Shown here: one piece after another, positions 8,470 through 17,568 of the stretch
Layout of the letters: each line of letters begins with the position of its first letter
How positions within the stretch are numbered: position 1 is the stretch's first letter
From: Caldilineaceae bacterium
Lineage (GTDB): Bacteria; Chloroflexota; Anaerolineae; Caldilineales; Caldilineaceae
Length of the DNA stretch: 64,000 bases
Reading direction: 5' to 3'
Assembly: GCA_022842065.1 (NCBI GenBank)
Contig: JALHQH010000013.1
Span: 207,994-271,993, forward strand
Position numbers and translations under genes: made by a program
The notes under the pieces: generated by a model
Database searches by the model: none
Told to the model about the DNA's origin: nothing
Seen by the model: the letters and a program-made list of their open reading frames with translations, nothing else

Positions 8470-9438
8470 ATGTCAACTTCGATTTCACCAGTGACCGTCA
8501 AACCCTGGTACGCGCGCCTGCTGCTTTTGGCCTGCTTCGTTGGGTTGGCGCTGCTCTTGTGGCTGCCTAGTCGCGATGTCGCCGCCGCACCCAACCAATT
8601 CGCTTCACCCTTGCCCACGCCAATGGTCAACATCTACCTCTCGCCCGAAACGCCGGCTGCACAGGTGGACACCTACTTCTACAGCGATACCTACGACCCT
8701 GCTGAGATTGGGATTATGGAATGGTTCTGGGACTTTGGCGACGGCACGACGACGACCGAAACCATGCCCTATGTCACCCATCGCTACGCCGCCGATGGCG
8801 ATTACACCGTGCGCCATCGTGTCACCACGGTGGATGGACGCACGAATAGCGCGCTGAAGAAGATCCAAGTCCGCAGCTATGATATCGCGATTACCCGCTT
8901 TTCCCGCCCCCAAACGGCTGCTGTTGGGCAGACCAAACGGTTGCTGATCCAAGTAACCAATCGCAGCTATCCGACCCAGGCGATCCTCGAACTTTACAAA
9001 AGTGGCCCCAACGGCTTTGAGTTCGTCGGCCGCCTGCGCCAATTTGTTGACGGCAAACGTAATGGCCAGACGACGAACTTTATCATCAACTATACCTTTA
9101 CCCAAGCCGACGCCGAACAGGGTAAAGTGGTCTTCCGGGCGATGACCTGGCCGGAGAGTGGGATCGACATCTTCCCGGCCGACAATGAGTTCATCACCTT
9201 TGCCACCAAGGTCACGCGACGGGGTAATGCCGGCATGAATGGTGATGCGGTAACAGGTGAGGAGCGTGCCACCGCCGCGGCCCTGGATGATTATAGTGAC
9301 TACAGCACCGACACCGTCAGCAACCAAGCCGCCGAACTGCTCGAAAGCGGCACCGGCACCTTGCCTGGTGTGATCGAGGAAACAGCAGCGCCAACCGCAT
9401 TTAAAACCTATCTCCCGTCAATTGTGATGGGCGAATAG
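8470..9438 (+). CDS. Exported PKD-domain protein with C-terminal [FY]LP tail
   Basis: 322 residues. An N-terminal hydrophobic segment (about 17-38) looks like a signal peptide or anchor. A PKD domain follows at about residues 53-140, with the hallmark WFWDFGDGTTTTE and YTVRHRVTTVDG. The rest is beta-rich without a family I recognise. The protein ends in KTYLPSIVMGE, a tail shared in form with three other exported proteins in this window. It lies upstream of the zinc-finger and STAND genes and of two C11 proteases that also use PKD or beta-propeller modules, so it is likely part of the same cell-surface set. A weak ribosome site (GGAGAAA) is near the ATG. Confidence 0.8.
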   Translation: MSTSISPVTVKPWYARLLLLACFVGLALLLWLPSRDVAAAPNQFASPLPTPMVNIYLSPETPAAQVDTYFYSDTYDPAEIGIMEWFWDFGDGTTTTETMPYVTHRYAADGDYTVRHRVTTVDGRTNSALKKIQVRSYDIAITRFSRPQTAAVGQTKRLLIQVTNRSYPTQAILELYKSGPNGFEFVGRLRQFVDGKRNGQTTNFIINYTFTQADAEQGKVVFRAMTWPESGIDIFPADNEFITFATKVTRRGNAGMNGDAVTGEERATAAALDDYSDYSTDTVSNQAAELLESGTGTLPGVIEETAAPTAFKTYLPSIVMGE

Positions 9439-9485
9439 GGAAACTGGCAGAAAGATGCATGATGGTCTCTCTGCCGGCGGTGAAT

Positions 9486-9563
9486 GTGATCAGGTGCGTC
9501 GCACTGTCAAAACGGAGGTGGTATACGCCACTTCTATCTGGACAGGGCGACGCACCTGATCAC
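9486..9563. repeat. Long imperfect hairpin
   Basis: Arms of 23 bases (9486-9508 and 9541-9563, GTGATCAGGTGCGTCGC...) differ at one position. A second small hairpin with AGGTGG and CCACTT arms sits inside. There is no T-run, so a classical terminator is unlikely. It may be a short nonautonomous repeat between the PKD gene and the zinc-finger gene. Confidence 0.6.
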
Positions 9564-9600
9564 AATATCGTCAGCCACCCACCCAGCTGGAGTAACGCCC

Positions 9601-9885
9601 GTGAATCATTCAGTGAATCACCCAGTACATCACCCAGTACATCACCTAACCGAAGATGAACTCTACAACTACGTCTTTGATCAGACCCTGCCGGCTGATG
9701 GCAGCCATTTAACGATCTGCCCCATCTGTCGCCAAACGGTCGAGGAACTCACCCGGTTAGCCCAGGTGTTAAGGGGTGCGCAGCTCAGCCAACCCAGCCC
9801 AGCACAATCCGAACGCTGTGTCGCCTTATTTACTGCACGGACCGACCCGGCTGCAAGCAACAAAGCCGGTCGCGGTATCCGCTAA
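9601..9885 (+). CDS. Small zinc-finger (anti-sigma-like) protein
   Basis: 94 residues from GTG 9601, which has GGAG eight bases upstream. The first 15 residues are His-rich (HSVNHPVHHPVHH) and are encoded by a tandem CACCCAGTACAT repeat. Residues 36-43 (HLTICPIC) give the H-x3-C-x2-C pattern of the zinc-finger anti-sigma (ZAS/zf-HC2) fold, preceded by LTEDELYNYVFDQTL as in that family. There is no transmembrane segment, so it would be a soluble zinc-binding protein. No sigma-factor gene lies next to it. It converges on the STAND regulator with only six bases between stop codons. The role as an anti-sigma factor is inference. Confidence 0.65.
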   Translation: MNHSVNHPVHHPVHHLTEDELYNYVFDQTLPADGSHLTICPICRQTVEELTRLAQVLRGAQLSQPSPAQSERCVALFTARTDPAASNKAGRGIR

Positions 9886-9891
9886 CCATGC

Positions 9892-12474
9892 TTACTGACT
9901 ACAACTGACCGCACTCCCCACTTCCCGCCGCGTACGCTCAACTTCGTGGGGCAAATTAGCTGCTTCAAAAAAGTGAATCGCCGCCGCGCCTTCCTGGGTG
10001 GCGGCTTCGTCATTGCCCAGCGCCTGATAGAGGGCCGCGAGTTTACGCTGGGCGTAGGCGGCCAAATAGCCATCATCATTCGCTTGGGCCAACGCGACGG
10101 ACTGGCGTAACCAGCGTTCGGCTTGCCCGTAATCACCCTGCTGCAGACAGAGTTCACCATAGACGCGATAGGCGTCGGGCAGAACGCTGACCTCTTCGGC
10201 GGCGATGGCGGCTTGCACGTGGGTCGCCGTCGCCGGCCAATCACCCAGGCCCAAGTACGCTTCGGCCCGGGCTTGGGCGATCAACGCTTCTTGCCAAGGG
10301 CGGATTTCACTGCGCAACAGCAGCAACTTCTCCGCCGCGGTCAACACCGTTAATGCTTGCCCATGCGCACCGGCCTGATTATGGGCAACCGCCAGGGTAA
10401 TCCGACAGCCGGCTTGGGCCGCCACTTTGCCGATCCGTTCATAGGCGGCGATGGCTTTGGTCAGTTGCTGAATGGCTGCGGCAAAGTTGCCTTGAAAGAG
10501 CGCGACGCCGCCCAGGTTGTTACAACATTTGCCGATGGCCTCCGGCGCGGCCAATGCTTCGGCCGCTTGGAGCGCGGCAAGATAGTGCTGCGTTGCTTGC
10601 GCATAGGCCGACCGATCCAGCGCCAGGTTGCCCTGCATGGTTTCGATTTCCACTTGGGCATAGGCCAACGCCTGTTCTGCTTGGGCCAGCTCCCGTTGGC
10701 GCAGATGCAGCCAGGCTCGCCCTTTGTAGACATGGGCCAGGCGCACCTCGACCAGCGCCTCGGCCACGCGTAGCGCCCTGGTAAAAGCCGCCGCCGCGTT
10801 GTCAAACTCGCTGCGATCATTGGCAAGCAGGCCGGTCAACTCGGCCGCCTCGACGGTGAGGATCGGCGTCTTACCCAGGAGCAACGTGAGGGTCGTTGCG
10901 GCCTGGCTGGGTTGACCGAGCAGCGCTTGGAGTTGGGCACAGTTGAGGGTCGCCTGTTCATGCGCGACCGGTGCCAGGGTCAGCCGTTGCACCTGCAGGA
11001 AGAGTGCCAAGGCTGTGGCTGCTTGTCCCTGGGCGATCTCCTGGGCGCTGTATTCGCGCCAGAGCGCCAGGGCTGCTTCCGGTTGGCCGGCGGCGACCAG
11101 ATGATAGGCGGCTTCGGTGTAAGCGCCGGTTTGACTGCGCAGGGTGGCCGCTTGGCTGTGCAGTTGTCGGCTGGTCGCCTCGTCCAAATAGTGCAGCAAC
11201 AGTTGGCGATAGACCAGGGGCAGATCGAGGCCACCCTGGCGGTCGGTCTGCACAAAACCTTGGGCGATTAGATTCGTCAGCGCCGCTGCTGTTGCTCCCT
11301 GTTGCCCGTCCAGCAGGGGGGCCGGGCTGCGCAAGACACTCAACCCCATCAGGATCTGCCGTTCACGCGCTGGCAGGCGCAAGAGCGTTTGGCTGAAGAG
11401 CAGATCAAGCGCCGGGGCAGTGGCCAGTACACGTTGTAAATCTGTATCACTTTCACCGCCGGCCAGCGCCGCCAAACATAACTTGAGCAGCCGAGGGTTC
11501 CCCTGAGTCAAGGCATGAAATTCTGCCCGCAGGGTGATCGGCGCGCGCCCTTGTTGTTCGAGCAACAGCAGGCTGACCCCCGCCGGTGATAAGCCGCTTA
11601 AGGCGAGATATTCGTCGGCGTCGAGCGGTAGTTGTTGGCCGAGCAAGAGCAGCGGCATCAACCCGCGTAAACTCTCTAAACAGTGGACAAATGCTTGATG
11701 GGCAGCCAAGGTGGCTGGCTGTAAGAGTTCCAGCGCATCGATACAGAGCAGCGGCAACGGCTGTAGTTGGGTCAAGGCATAACGCAAAGCGCTCAACACC
11801 CGTTCATCAATTGTTTGGCGCGGTTGGGTCGCCAAGGCCAGCCACAGGGTGGAACTGCCCTGCCGGTGGGCAAAGAGGGCCAAGGCAAAGACCAGGCTTT
11901 CCACCTGATCGTTCAGGCCGGGGCGCACGGTGTACCAGAAGGTGGGAGCCGCTGCCGCTGCGGTCAGTTGCGCGGCCAGCGCCGTCTTGCCGATGCCGCC
12001 TGGGCCCAGCAAGGCCACCGTTTTGGGGCCGGCCAGCCACCCTTGACATTGTGCGACGGGGCGTTCGCGCTCGATCAAGGTGGTTGGTACAGGGGGCTGT
12101 TCCAGGCGCAGGGCGGGTTGCAGACGAGTAACGAGGACTGCTTCGAGGGCCGCAATCGCGGCATTGCGGTTGAGGTGAAACGAGTTCTTGGTTAGCCCAA
12201 TCTGCTGCCAGACGACCTCCGCCGGCCGTGCTTGAAAATAATATTCCCGCAAAATCGTCTGATAGCGCTCGGCATATTTACCGCTGATGGCAGCGGTGGC
12301 GTCGGCCAGGAGCTTTTGTAAGGTGCGGCCCCGGCTGGTGGCGGTTTGCGCGCTGCCGGGCAGATCGACACCGAGAAAATAGGGGGTTGCCAGCGGTGAA
12401 TTGCCCAACCACGCGGGGTCACCATAGTGTTTCAACACATCGTCTAGCGCTTGCTTTAATTCATTCACAGCCAC
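9892..12474 (-). CDS. STAND-type AAA/TPR regulatory protein
   Basis: 860 residues. The N terminus (about 1-125) is helical and includes a possible helix-turn-helix region (AEVVWQQIGLTKNSFHLNR). A P-loop NTPase follows with Walker A GPGGIGKT at 157-164 and a Walker B-like PLLCIDALELL. From about 430 to the end are repeated TPR-type helical pairs (for example ALVEVRLAHVYKGRAWLHLR, LALDRSAYAQATQHYLAAL). This architecture fits the signal-transduction ATPases with numerous domains (STAND), which act as ligand-triggered switches and are common next to secreted-protein genes in Chloroflexota. It faces away from the C11 protease gene across a shared upstream region. The ligand and target are unknown. 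Confidence 0.8.
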   Translation of the reverse strand: MAVNELKQALDDVLKHYGDPAWLGNSPLATPYFLGVDLPGSAQTATSRGRTLQKLLADATAAISGKYAERYQTILREYYFQARPAEVVWQQIGLTKNSFHLNRNAAIAALEAVLVTRLQPALRLEQPPVPTTLIERERPVAQCQGWLAGPKTVALLGPGGIGKTALAAQLTAAAAAPTFWYTVRPGLNDQVESLVFALALFAHRQGSSTLWLALATQPRQTIDERVLSALRYALTQLQPLPLLCIDALELLQPATLAAHQAFVHCLESLRGLMPLLLLGQQLPLDADEYLALSGLSPAGVSLLLLEQQGRAPITLRAEFHALTQGNPRLLKLCLAALAGGESDTDLQRVLATAPALDLLFSQTLLRLPARERQILMGLSVLRSPAPLLDGQQGATAAALTNLIAQGFVQTDRQGGLDLPLVYRQLLLHYLDEATSRQLHSQAATLRSQTGAYTEAAYHLVAAGQPEAALALWREYSAQEIAQGQAATALALFLQVQRLTLAPVAHEQATLNCAQLQALLGQPSQAATTLTLLLGKTPILTVEAAELTGLLANDRSEFDNAAAAFTRALRVAEALVEVRLAHVYKGRAWLHLRQRELAQAEQALAYAQVEIETMQGNLALDRSAYAQATQHYLAALQAAEALAAPEAIGKCCNNLGGVALFQGNFAAAIQQLTKAIAAYERIGKVAAQAGCRITLAVAHNQAGAHGQALTVLTAAEKLLLLRSEIRPWQEALIAQARAEAYLGLGDWPATATHVQAAIAAEEVSVLPDAYRVYGELCLQQGDYGQAERWLRQSVALAQANDDGYLAAYAQRKLAALYQALGNDEAATQEGAAAIHFFEAANLPHEVERTRREVGSAVSCSQ

Positions 12475-12492
12475 TCCCGATTGCGAATTCAG

Positions 12493-12594
12493 TGATAATC
12501 AGTAGACCGCAGTGTAGTCTGCATCCTCAGATGCAGACACCCGTTCGCATCAGGGGATGCGAACTACACGTTGCGGTTTACTGATAATATAGGA
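12493..12594. repeat. Inverted-repeat element between divergent genes
   Basis: The ends GATAATCAGTAGACCGC and GCGGTTTACTGATAAT are imperfect inverted copies. Inside are two smaller hairpins (CTGCATC...GATGCAG and TTCGCATC...GATGCGAA) in the order seen in other short palindromic repeats. A second small inverted pair, GTAAGGTAG/CTACCTTAC, lies at about 12649-12680. Both are within the divergent promoter region of the STAND gene and the protease gene. Confidence 0.6.
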
Positions 12595-12750
12595 CTTTTG
12601 GCACAAAAAATAGGACTCGTTAGCCTGATTGTACATTACAATAGCTAAGTAAGGTAGCTTAGTTCGTTCATCTACCTTACATGATGTTAACAAATCGACA
12701 AACAATGGTTGGCCCATCATTATTCAATCCACCGCAATGGAGTTGTCTTC

Positions 12751-15700
12751 ATGTATCAACAGACCCGACGCCTCGTACTCTTTATGATCTGCCTGGTATA
12801 TTTTACCATCGGTGCGACCCAAAGCAGCAGTGCGGTCGCGCAACAATCCACAATGGGTGCAATGCCAGCCCACTATTATCCCTTCTTTCCCAAAACCGAC
12901 GGGCAGGGGCTGCAGGGCGTGTTGCATGTCCAAAATGCAGGGACGACCGACGCGTTCTTTCATGTTGATTTTTATACCGAGCAGGGCACGCTGATTAAGC
13001 GTTACAGTGGTGCGATCCCCGTCGGCGCGGCGCAAACGGTGACTGCACAAGCCCTGACGGATCTGCCGGCTGGGATCTATGCCTTGCAGGTGAGTGCCGA
13101 GCAGCCGGTCAGTGCGCTTGTCCGGGTCAAAGCGACCAATCGTCCTGTCCCTGGGCTGGCGTTTACCCCTGGTATAACCGCAAGTGCCTTTGCTACCAGC
13201 TTTTACGGCGGCCCGATCCAGGGGGGAGCCAAGCCCGCCACGGTCCATCTGTTTAATCCAAGCACGACGCCGACAAGTGGGGAAATCGTCTTAAGCACAT
13301 TCGATGGCACACGCCTGCCCGCGCTCGCCTGGTCATTGCCGGCCAATGGACACACGCACATCGTCCTTAACCAGCCGGCCGCCGATTTTGTCGGCACCGT
13401 ACAGATCACCGCCGCACTGCCGGTCGCCGCCATCCTGCAACAAACCCAGGTAACCGATGGGCTTGCGTTGTCGCGCTTCAACACGCCGGCAACGACCCAT
13501 CACCTGCCCCGTGTCCTGAAAGCGGCGGCGGAGGGCGACGGCAGCTATACCACCAAATTGTTGATCAGCAACCCCACCCTCAACACTGCGACGGTTGATC
13601 TCAGCTTACATGCCGAGTCTGGTGAGCAACTAGCAACCACACGCCTCGCGCTTGCGCCTAACCATGCGACCACGATTAATCTGGACAACTTAGCCGTTGC
13701 CAATGGCACTTATGCCGCAGTGATTCAGAGCACGGCCGCCGTCGTCGTCAACGAAATTACCGATGCGCTTACCGCAACGGCCACCGCGCATGCGACCTAT
13801 CCGGGCCAACTTTGGCCGATACCCGATTCCGAGAATTACCAGCTCGCTTTGCCGCGTATTGTCTTTACGCCCCATGGCTACAGTGTGTTGCATCTAAAAA
13901 ATACTACATCATCAGGCATCATGGTAGAGATTAACATTAAGCAGGGAGATCGTGCATTCACCGTGATGCTTAGAACGCTTGGGGGTGGCGGGTCGGGTCA
14001 CTGGATCTTTGATCCCAGTATATTTTCGGGGGGAGAGGCGCTTGCCGACCCCGTTACTGACCCAATCGTGATTTACGCGAGTGGACACCTGGTGGCTTGG
14101 GTAGATGAGTATGTGCTGGATGCCGGCGAACAAGATCCGACTGGTCCACCGCCACCGGTCGCCCGCTTTGCGGCCAATGTCACCAAAGGCGGGATGCCCC
14201 TAACCGTACAATTTACCAATCAGACCTTTGGCGATTATACGAGCAGTCTGTGGAGCTTTGGCGATGGGCAGAGTAGTACGGCAACGGCACCCACCCATAC
14301 CTACACCCAACTAGGGGATTATACGGTAACGTTGACCGTCAATGGTGCCGGCGGGAGCCATACCAAGAGCCAAAAGGACTATATCCAAGTGAACGTGCCG
14401 CAGCCCCCCATTGCCGATTTTGCGGTCGCGCGGCAATCAGGCTTGGCACCCTTGACCGTCCAATTTGCTAACACGACAACCGGCGACTATACCAGCAGCC
14501 ACTGGGATTTTGGCGACGGCCAAAGCAGCACGGAAAGCAGCCCAATCCATACCTATGCCATCACCGGTACTTATACAGTTAAGCTGACGGCCACGGGGCC
14601 AGGCGGAACCAATACCATAACCAAGGCGGATCTGATCAAAGTTCACAGCTTTTCGCCCATTCACCCCGACGGCTGGGATTTAACTTTTGGCGATTATGGC
14701 TATATCGACACCCAGTGTGTACAATCTGGTCCCGTCTACAATCTTGCGCTGATGCAACGTCAGAGTAACGGCAAGATCGTGGTTTTACTGGGCTGTGACA
14801 ATTTCAATGAGCTGATCCTGGCACGTTATGAAGTCGATGGTTCGATTGATCTGAATTTTGGCACGGTAGGACGCATCTACCTGCCCTATACGCAAGCTTC
14901 AGCGCTGTTGGTTCAGGACGATGGCAAAATTATGATCGTCCACGGCTTGAAGGTTAGTCGCTTTCTTGCCGATGGTACATTGGATCAAACTTTTGGCTCG
15001 CTTGGGGTAGCCGATCTCTTTCCCGATGCCGATCAACAAAGCTATTTCAGCCGAAGCCTCTTGCAACCCGATGGCAAGCTAATTGCGGTTGGGCGTAAGA
15101 ATAACCAACCAATCATTGCCCGCTATACGGCAACCGGGGCCTTGGACACCAGCTTTAACAACACTGGTTATTTGCTCGAGACCATTTCGATTCCGGCCAC
15201 CAATGACGACGCGGCCAACCGCTGGGATGGGCTCTTGCTTCTATTGAACGACAAACTGCTTGTCAGTCGCAAGAATATTACTGTTACTGATCCCTTTACT
15301 GGTGCCACACACCGATCTTTCCTGCTAAAACGCTTTAATAACAACGGGTCGCCGGATCTCACCTTTGGTACAGGCGGGATCGTTGAATTCGATATATACT
15401 TTGCACCGCAATTGGCGACACCGCAATTGGCATTGGCAGATGGAAAAGTCCTATTCGCGGATGGATCGATAATGCGGTTAACCTACAAAGGCGCGCTTGA
15501 TTCAACTTTTACCGCGATATCGGGCCATGACGTCAAGAGCGATTCGTCTACACGTCTCTACGTTACGAACTACGACGGCATTCGTCGCTATTCGCTCGAT
15601 GGTATTCAGGATCCTAGCTTTGGTAAGCAGGGGATAATCGAAACGCCAAATAGCAGGCTGCGGACGCAACTACTGCTTGAGCCAAGGGGAGACCTTTTAC

Positions 15701-17169
15701 TCATGCAGCTTAAACAAGAACTCGTCGATACGAATAAATACAAGGTGGTCTTACTCCGTTACATTGATGATCATCCGTTACCGCCACCACCCAACAAACC
15801 CCTCACCCTGCTCTATGCCGTCCTCGATAACAACCTGGGCGACGGCTGGACGCGGCTGGTTAACAATATCGAAGCGGGTGTGCGCAGCGGGATGACTGTG
15901 CGCCTGCTCATCGACGGGCCAACCGACAATGATGTCTATCTCTACGATGTGCAGCCCGACACCAATCCCTTCTGCCCCAGCCCCGCCAACCCGACCTGTA
16001 ACGGGCGCTATGCGGAAGGGCTGAACTTTTGGCGCGTTGCCAACGAAAATAGCGCCCACCCCAGCAGCCTCTACCAATTCCTGGTTGATGCCATGAATGC
16101 CTATCCGACCGCGGACAAGATCAACCTGGCCCTGATCGGCCACGGCAGTGGCTGGAGCGCCAATGTCTTGCCCGGCCAGCCTAGCATCTGGCGCGACCAG
16201 AATGACACGGCCGGCGGCATGTTGTGGGATGATCACCCCGCGGTCGGTCAACCGGATAGCCGTTCGCTCTCGACCAAAGCGCTGGGCCAGGCGTTGACCT
16301 GGGCCGGCGAGGAGACGGGTAAGCAGATCGATCTGCTCTATCTCGATGGCTGCTCCATGGGCATGGCCGAGGTGGCCTACGAAGTGCGTAACGGTGCGCG
16401 CTACCTGCTGGCCTCCCCCAACATTGATTGGGCCTCGTTCAACTACAGCACCCTGCTGCCGGCCACCGCCGACCACACCGGGCGCGCCTTGGGTGAGCGC
16501 TGGTTGGAGATCGAAGCGGCCGAGTTCCGCGCCAACCCTGGCCATCCCTTCACCCTCTCCCTGCTCGACTTGCGGCAGATGACGGCGGTGGCAACCGCCG
16601 CCTCCACCCTGGCCGACAGCCTGCGGGCCCTGCTGCCGGCGCAGCAAGCCCAAGTGTTGGCCGCCTTTACCGCCACCGACCGCTTTGACAGCGACTATGA
16701 TGGCGATCTGGATGCGCTGGACGCCTATAGCGATCTACCCGACTTTGTCAACCAGCTCAGTCAGGCGTTGCCCGATGCCGGTGCCGTTCAAGCCGCCGCG
16801 CAAGGGTTACACCGCGCCTTGACCGCCGCCGTGCTTGCCAAAGATTCGGCCAATGGCTCCCCTTGGCTCTTTAACGACCAAAGCTGGAACTGGCGCAATT
16901 ATGGTGGTCTGGGCATTTACCTGCCGCTGGGTCAGGACGAAACGCGGCGCCAACTTTTCTACCATGCCAACAATCTCGGCTGGACCGCTGACACGACCTG
17001 GGACGAATTCCTGACCGCCTTTTGGGCCGGCAACAGCCACGCCGCAACGACCTTGACCGAAATGCCGGTCTGCCATGCCACCACGCAGGGCTGCGTGGGG
17101 TTGGCCAATCCGCTGCCGGTGCAGCCGTTACGGCGGCTTTTCTTGCCGGTGGTACTCCGCGCCAAATAG
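12751..17169 (+). CDS. Exported clostripain-type (C11) protease with PKD and delta-60 repeats
   Basis: 1472 residues from ATG 12751 (GGAG eight bases upstream); the open frame extends to a TTG at 12709 but the signal peptide begins at MYQQTRRLVLF. After the signal come beta-rich modules (about 30-465), two PKD domains (about 468-635; WSFGDGQSS and WDFGDGQSS), six or so delta-60 propeller-like repeats (D-x-x-FG-x-x-G units, about 640-1005) and a peptidase C11 domain (about 1015-1440). The catalytic pair is visible: His1131 in GHGSGW and Cys1201 in DGCSMG. C11 enzymes cleave after Arg/Lys. The tail RRLFLPVVLRAK may be a surface-sorting signal. Its second half closely matches the protein at 19273-21963, so the two are paralogues. 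Confidence 0.88.
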   Translation: MYQQTRRLVLFMICLVYFTIGATQSSSAVAQQSTMGAMPAHYYPFFPKTDGQGLQGVLHVQNAGTTDAFFHVDFYTEQGTLIKRYSGAIPVGAAQTVTAQALTDLPAGIYALQVSAEQPVSALVRVKATNRPVPGLAFTPGITASAFATSFYGGPIQGGAKPATVHLFNPSTTPTSGEIVLSTFDGTRLPALAWSLPANGHTHIVLNQPAADFVGTVQITAALPVAAILQQTQVTDGLALSRFNTPATTHHLPRVLKAAAEGDGSYTTKLLISNPTLNTATVDLSLHAESGEQLATTRLALAPNHATTINLDNLAVANGTYAAVIQSTAAVVVNEITDALTATATAHATYPGQLWPIPDSENYQLALPRIVFTPHGYSVLHLKNTTSSGIMVEINIKQGDRAFTVMLRTLGGGGSGHWIFDPSIFSGGEALADPVTDPIVIYASGHLVAWVDEYVLDAGEQDPTGPPPPVARFAANVTKGGMPLTVQFTNQTFGDYTSSLWSFGDGQSSTATAPTHTYTQLGDYTVTLTVNGAGGSHTKSQKDYIQVNVPQPPIADFAVARQSGLAPLTVQFANTTTGDYTSSHWDFGDGQSSTESSPIHTYAITGTYTVKLTATGPGGTNTITKADLIKVHSFSPIHPDGWDLTFGDYGYIDTQCVQSGPVYNLALMQRQSNGKIVVLLGCDNFNELILARYEVDGSIDLNFGTVGRIYLPYTQASALLVQDDGKIMIVHGLKVSRFLADGTLDQTFGSLGVADLFPDADQQSYFSRSLLQPDGKLIAVGRKNNQPIIARYTATGALDTSFNNTGYLLETISIPATNDDAANRWDGLLLLLNDKLLVSRKNITVTDPFTGATHRSFLLKRFNNNGSPDLTFGTGGIVEFDIYFAPQLATPQLALADGKVLFADGSIMRLTYKGALDSTFTAISGHDVKSDSSTRLYVTNYDGIRRYSLDGIQDPSFGKQGIIETPNSRLRTQLLLEPRGDLLLMQLKQELVDTNKYKVVLLRYIDDHPLPPPPNKPLTLLYAVLDNNLGDGWTRLVNNIEAGVRSGMTVRLLIDGPTDNDVYLYDVQPDTNPFCPSPANPTCNGRYAEGLNFWRVANENSAHPSSLYQFLVDAMNAYPTADKINLALIGHGSGWSANVLPGQPSIWRDQNDTAGGMLWDDHPAVGQPDSRSLSTKALGQALTWAGEETGKQIDLLYLDGCSMGMAEVAYEVRNGARYLLASPNIDWASFNYSTLLPATADHTGRALGERWLEIEAAEFRANPGHPFTLSLLDLRQMTAVATAASTLADSLRALLPAQQAQVLAAFTATDRFDSDYDGDLDALDAYSDLPDFVNQLSQALPDAGAVQAAAQGLHRALTAAVLAKDSANGSPWLFNDQSWNWRNYGGLGIYLPLGQDETRRQLFYHANNLGWTADTTWDEFLTAFWAGNSHAATTLTEMPVCHATTQGCVGLANPLPVQPLRRLFLPVVLRAK

Positions 17170-17568
17170 ACGGCGCGCCCCGCTTGGCGATGAATCAGTT
17201 ACACGCAAAGTGACAACAGGGCCGAGCAATGGTACAGATGCGGCCCTTGTAATGTACCACGCCCCGTTGTAAAACAGAGGACACAAACGGCTGCTGGTCG
17301 GCGTACAATTGATCGGCAGCGGGGGTGTTCTAACGAAACCCGATTAGCACAGAAATGAAAGTGGGTTCAATTTATAGATGGACAACTCGTGGCGGCACGT
17401 CAAATCTTAGTACCAAACGGCGAACAGAACTGTGCTGCAGCCATCGCCGAGAATTCATTCAATATGTTAGTGATTGATGCTGCCGAAAAAGCGACAACTG
17501 CGCTGACTTGGCGATTATTGTAAGTAAATGCACCCCAAAACCCATCACTCGTAGGAGCAATTACCACC
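17170..17568. other. Gap with a second TGTACC palindrome
   Basis: A 399-base gap without a convincing gene. It contains the palindrome at 17231-17258. The last part (about 17550) holds GGAG, the ribosome site of the lipoprotein gene. No terminator with a clear T-run is seen after the protease gene. Confidence 0.4.
17231..17258. promoter_or_regulatory. GGTACA-N16-TGTACC palindrome (copy 2)
   Basis: Same 28-base length and almost the same spacer (GATGCGGCCCTTGTAA) as the copy at 8079-8106. The flanking words CAATGGTACAGA and CCCTTGT are shared too. The lipoprotein gene starts 310 bases downstream. A common operator for the exported-protein genes is possible but unproven. Confidence 0.35.

Noticed and set aside
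9486..9563. Intrinsic terminator for the PKD gene
   Set aside because: No T-run follows the stem and the arms are longer than needed.
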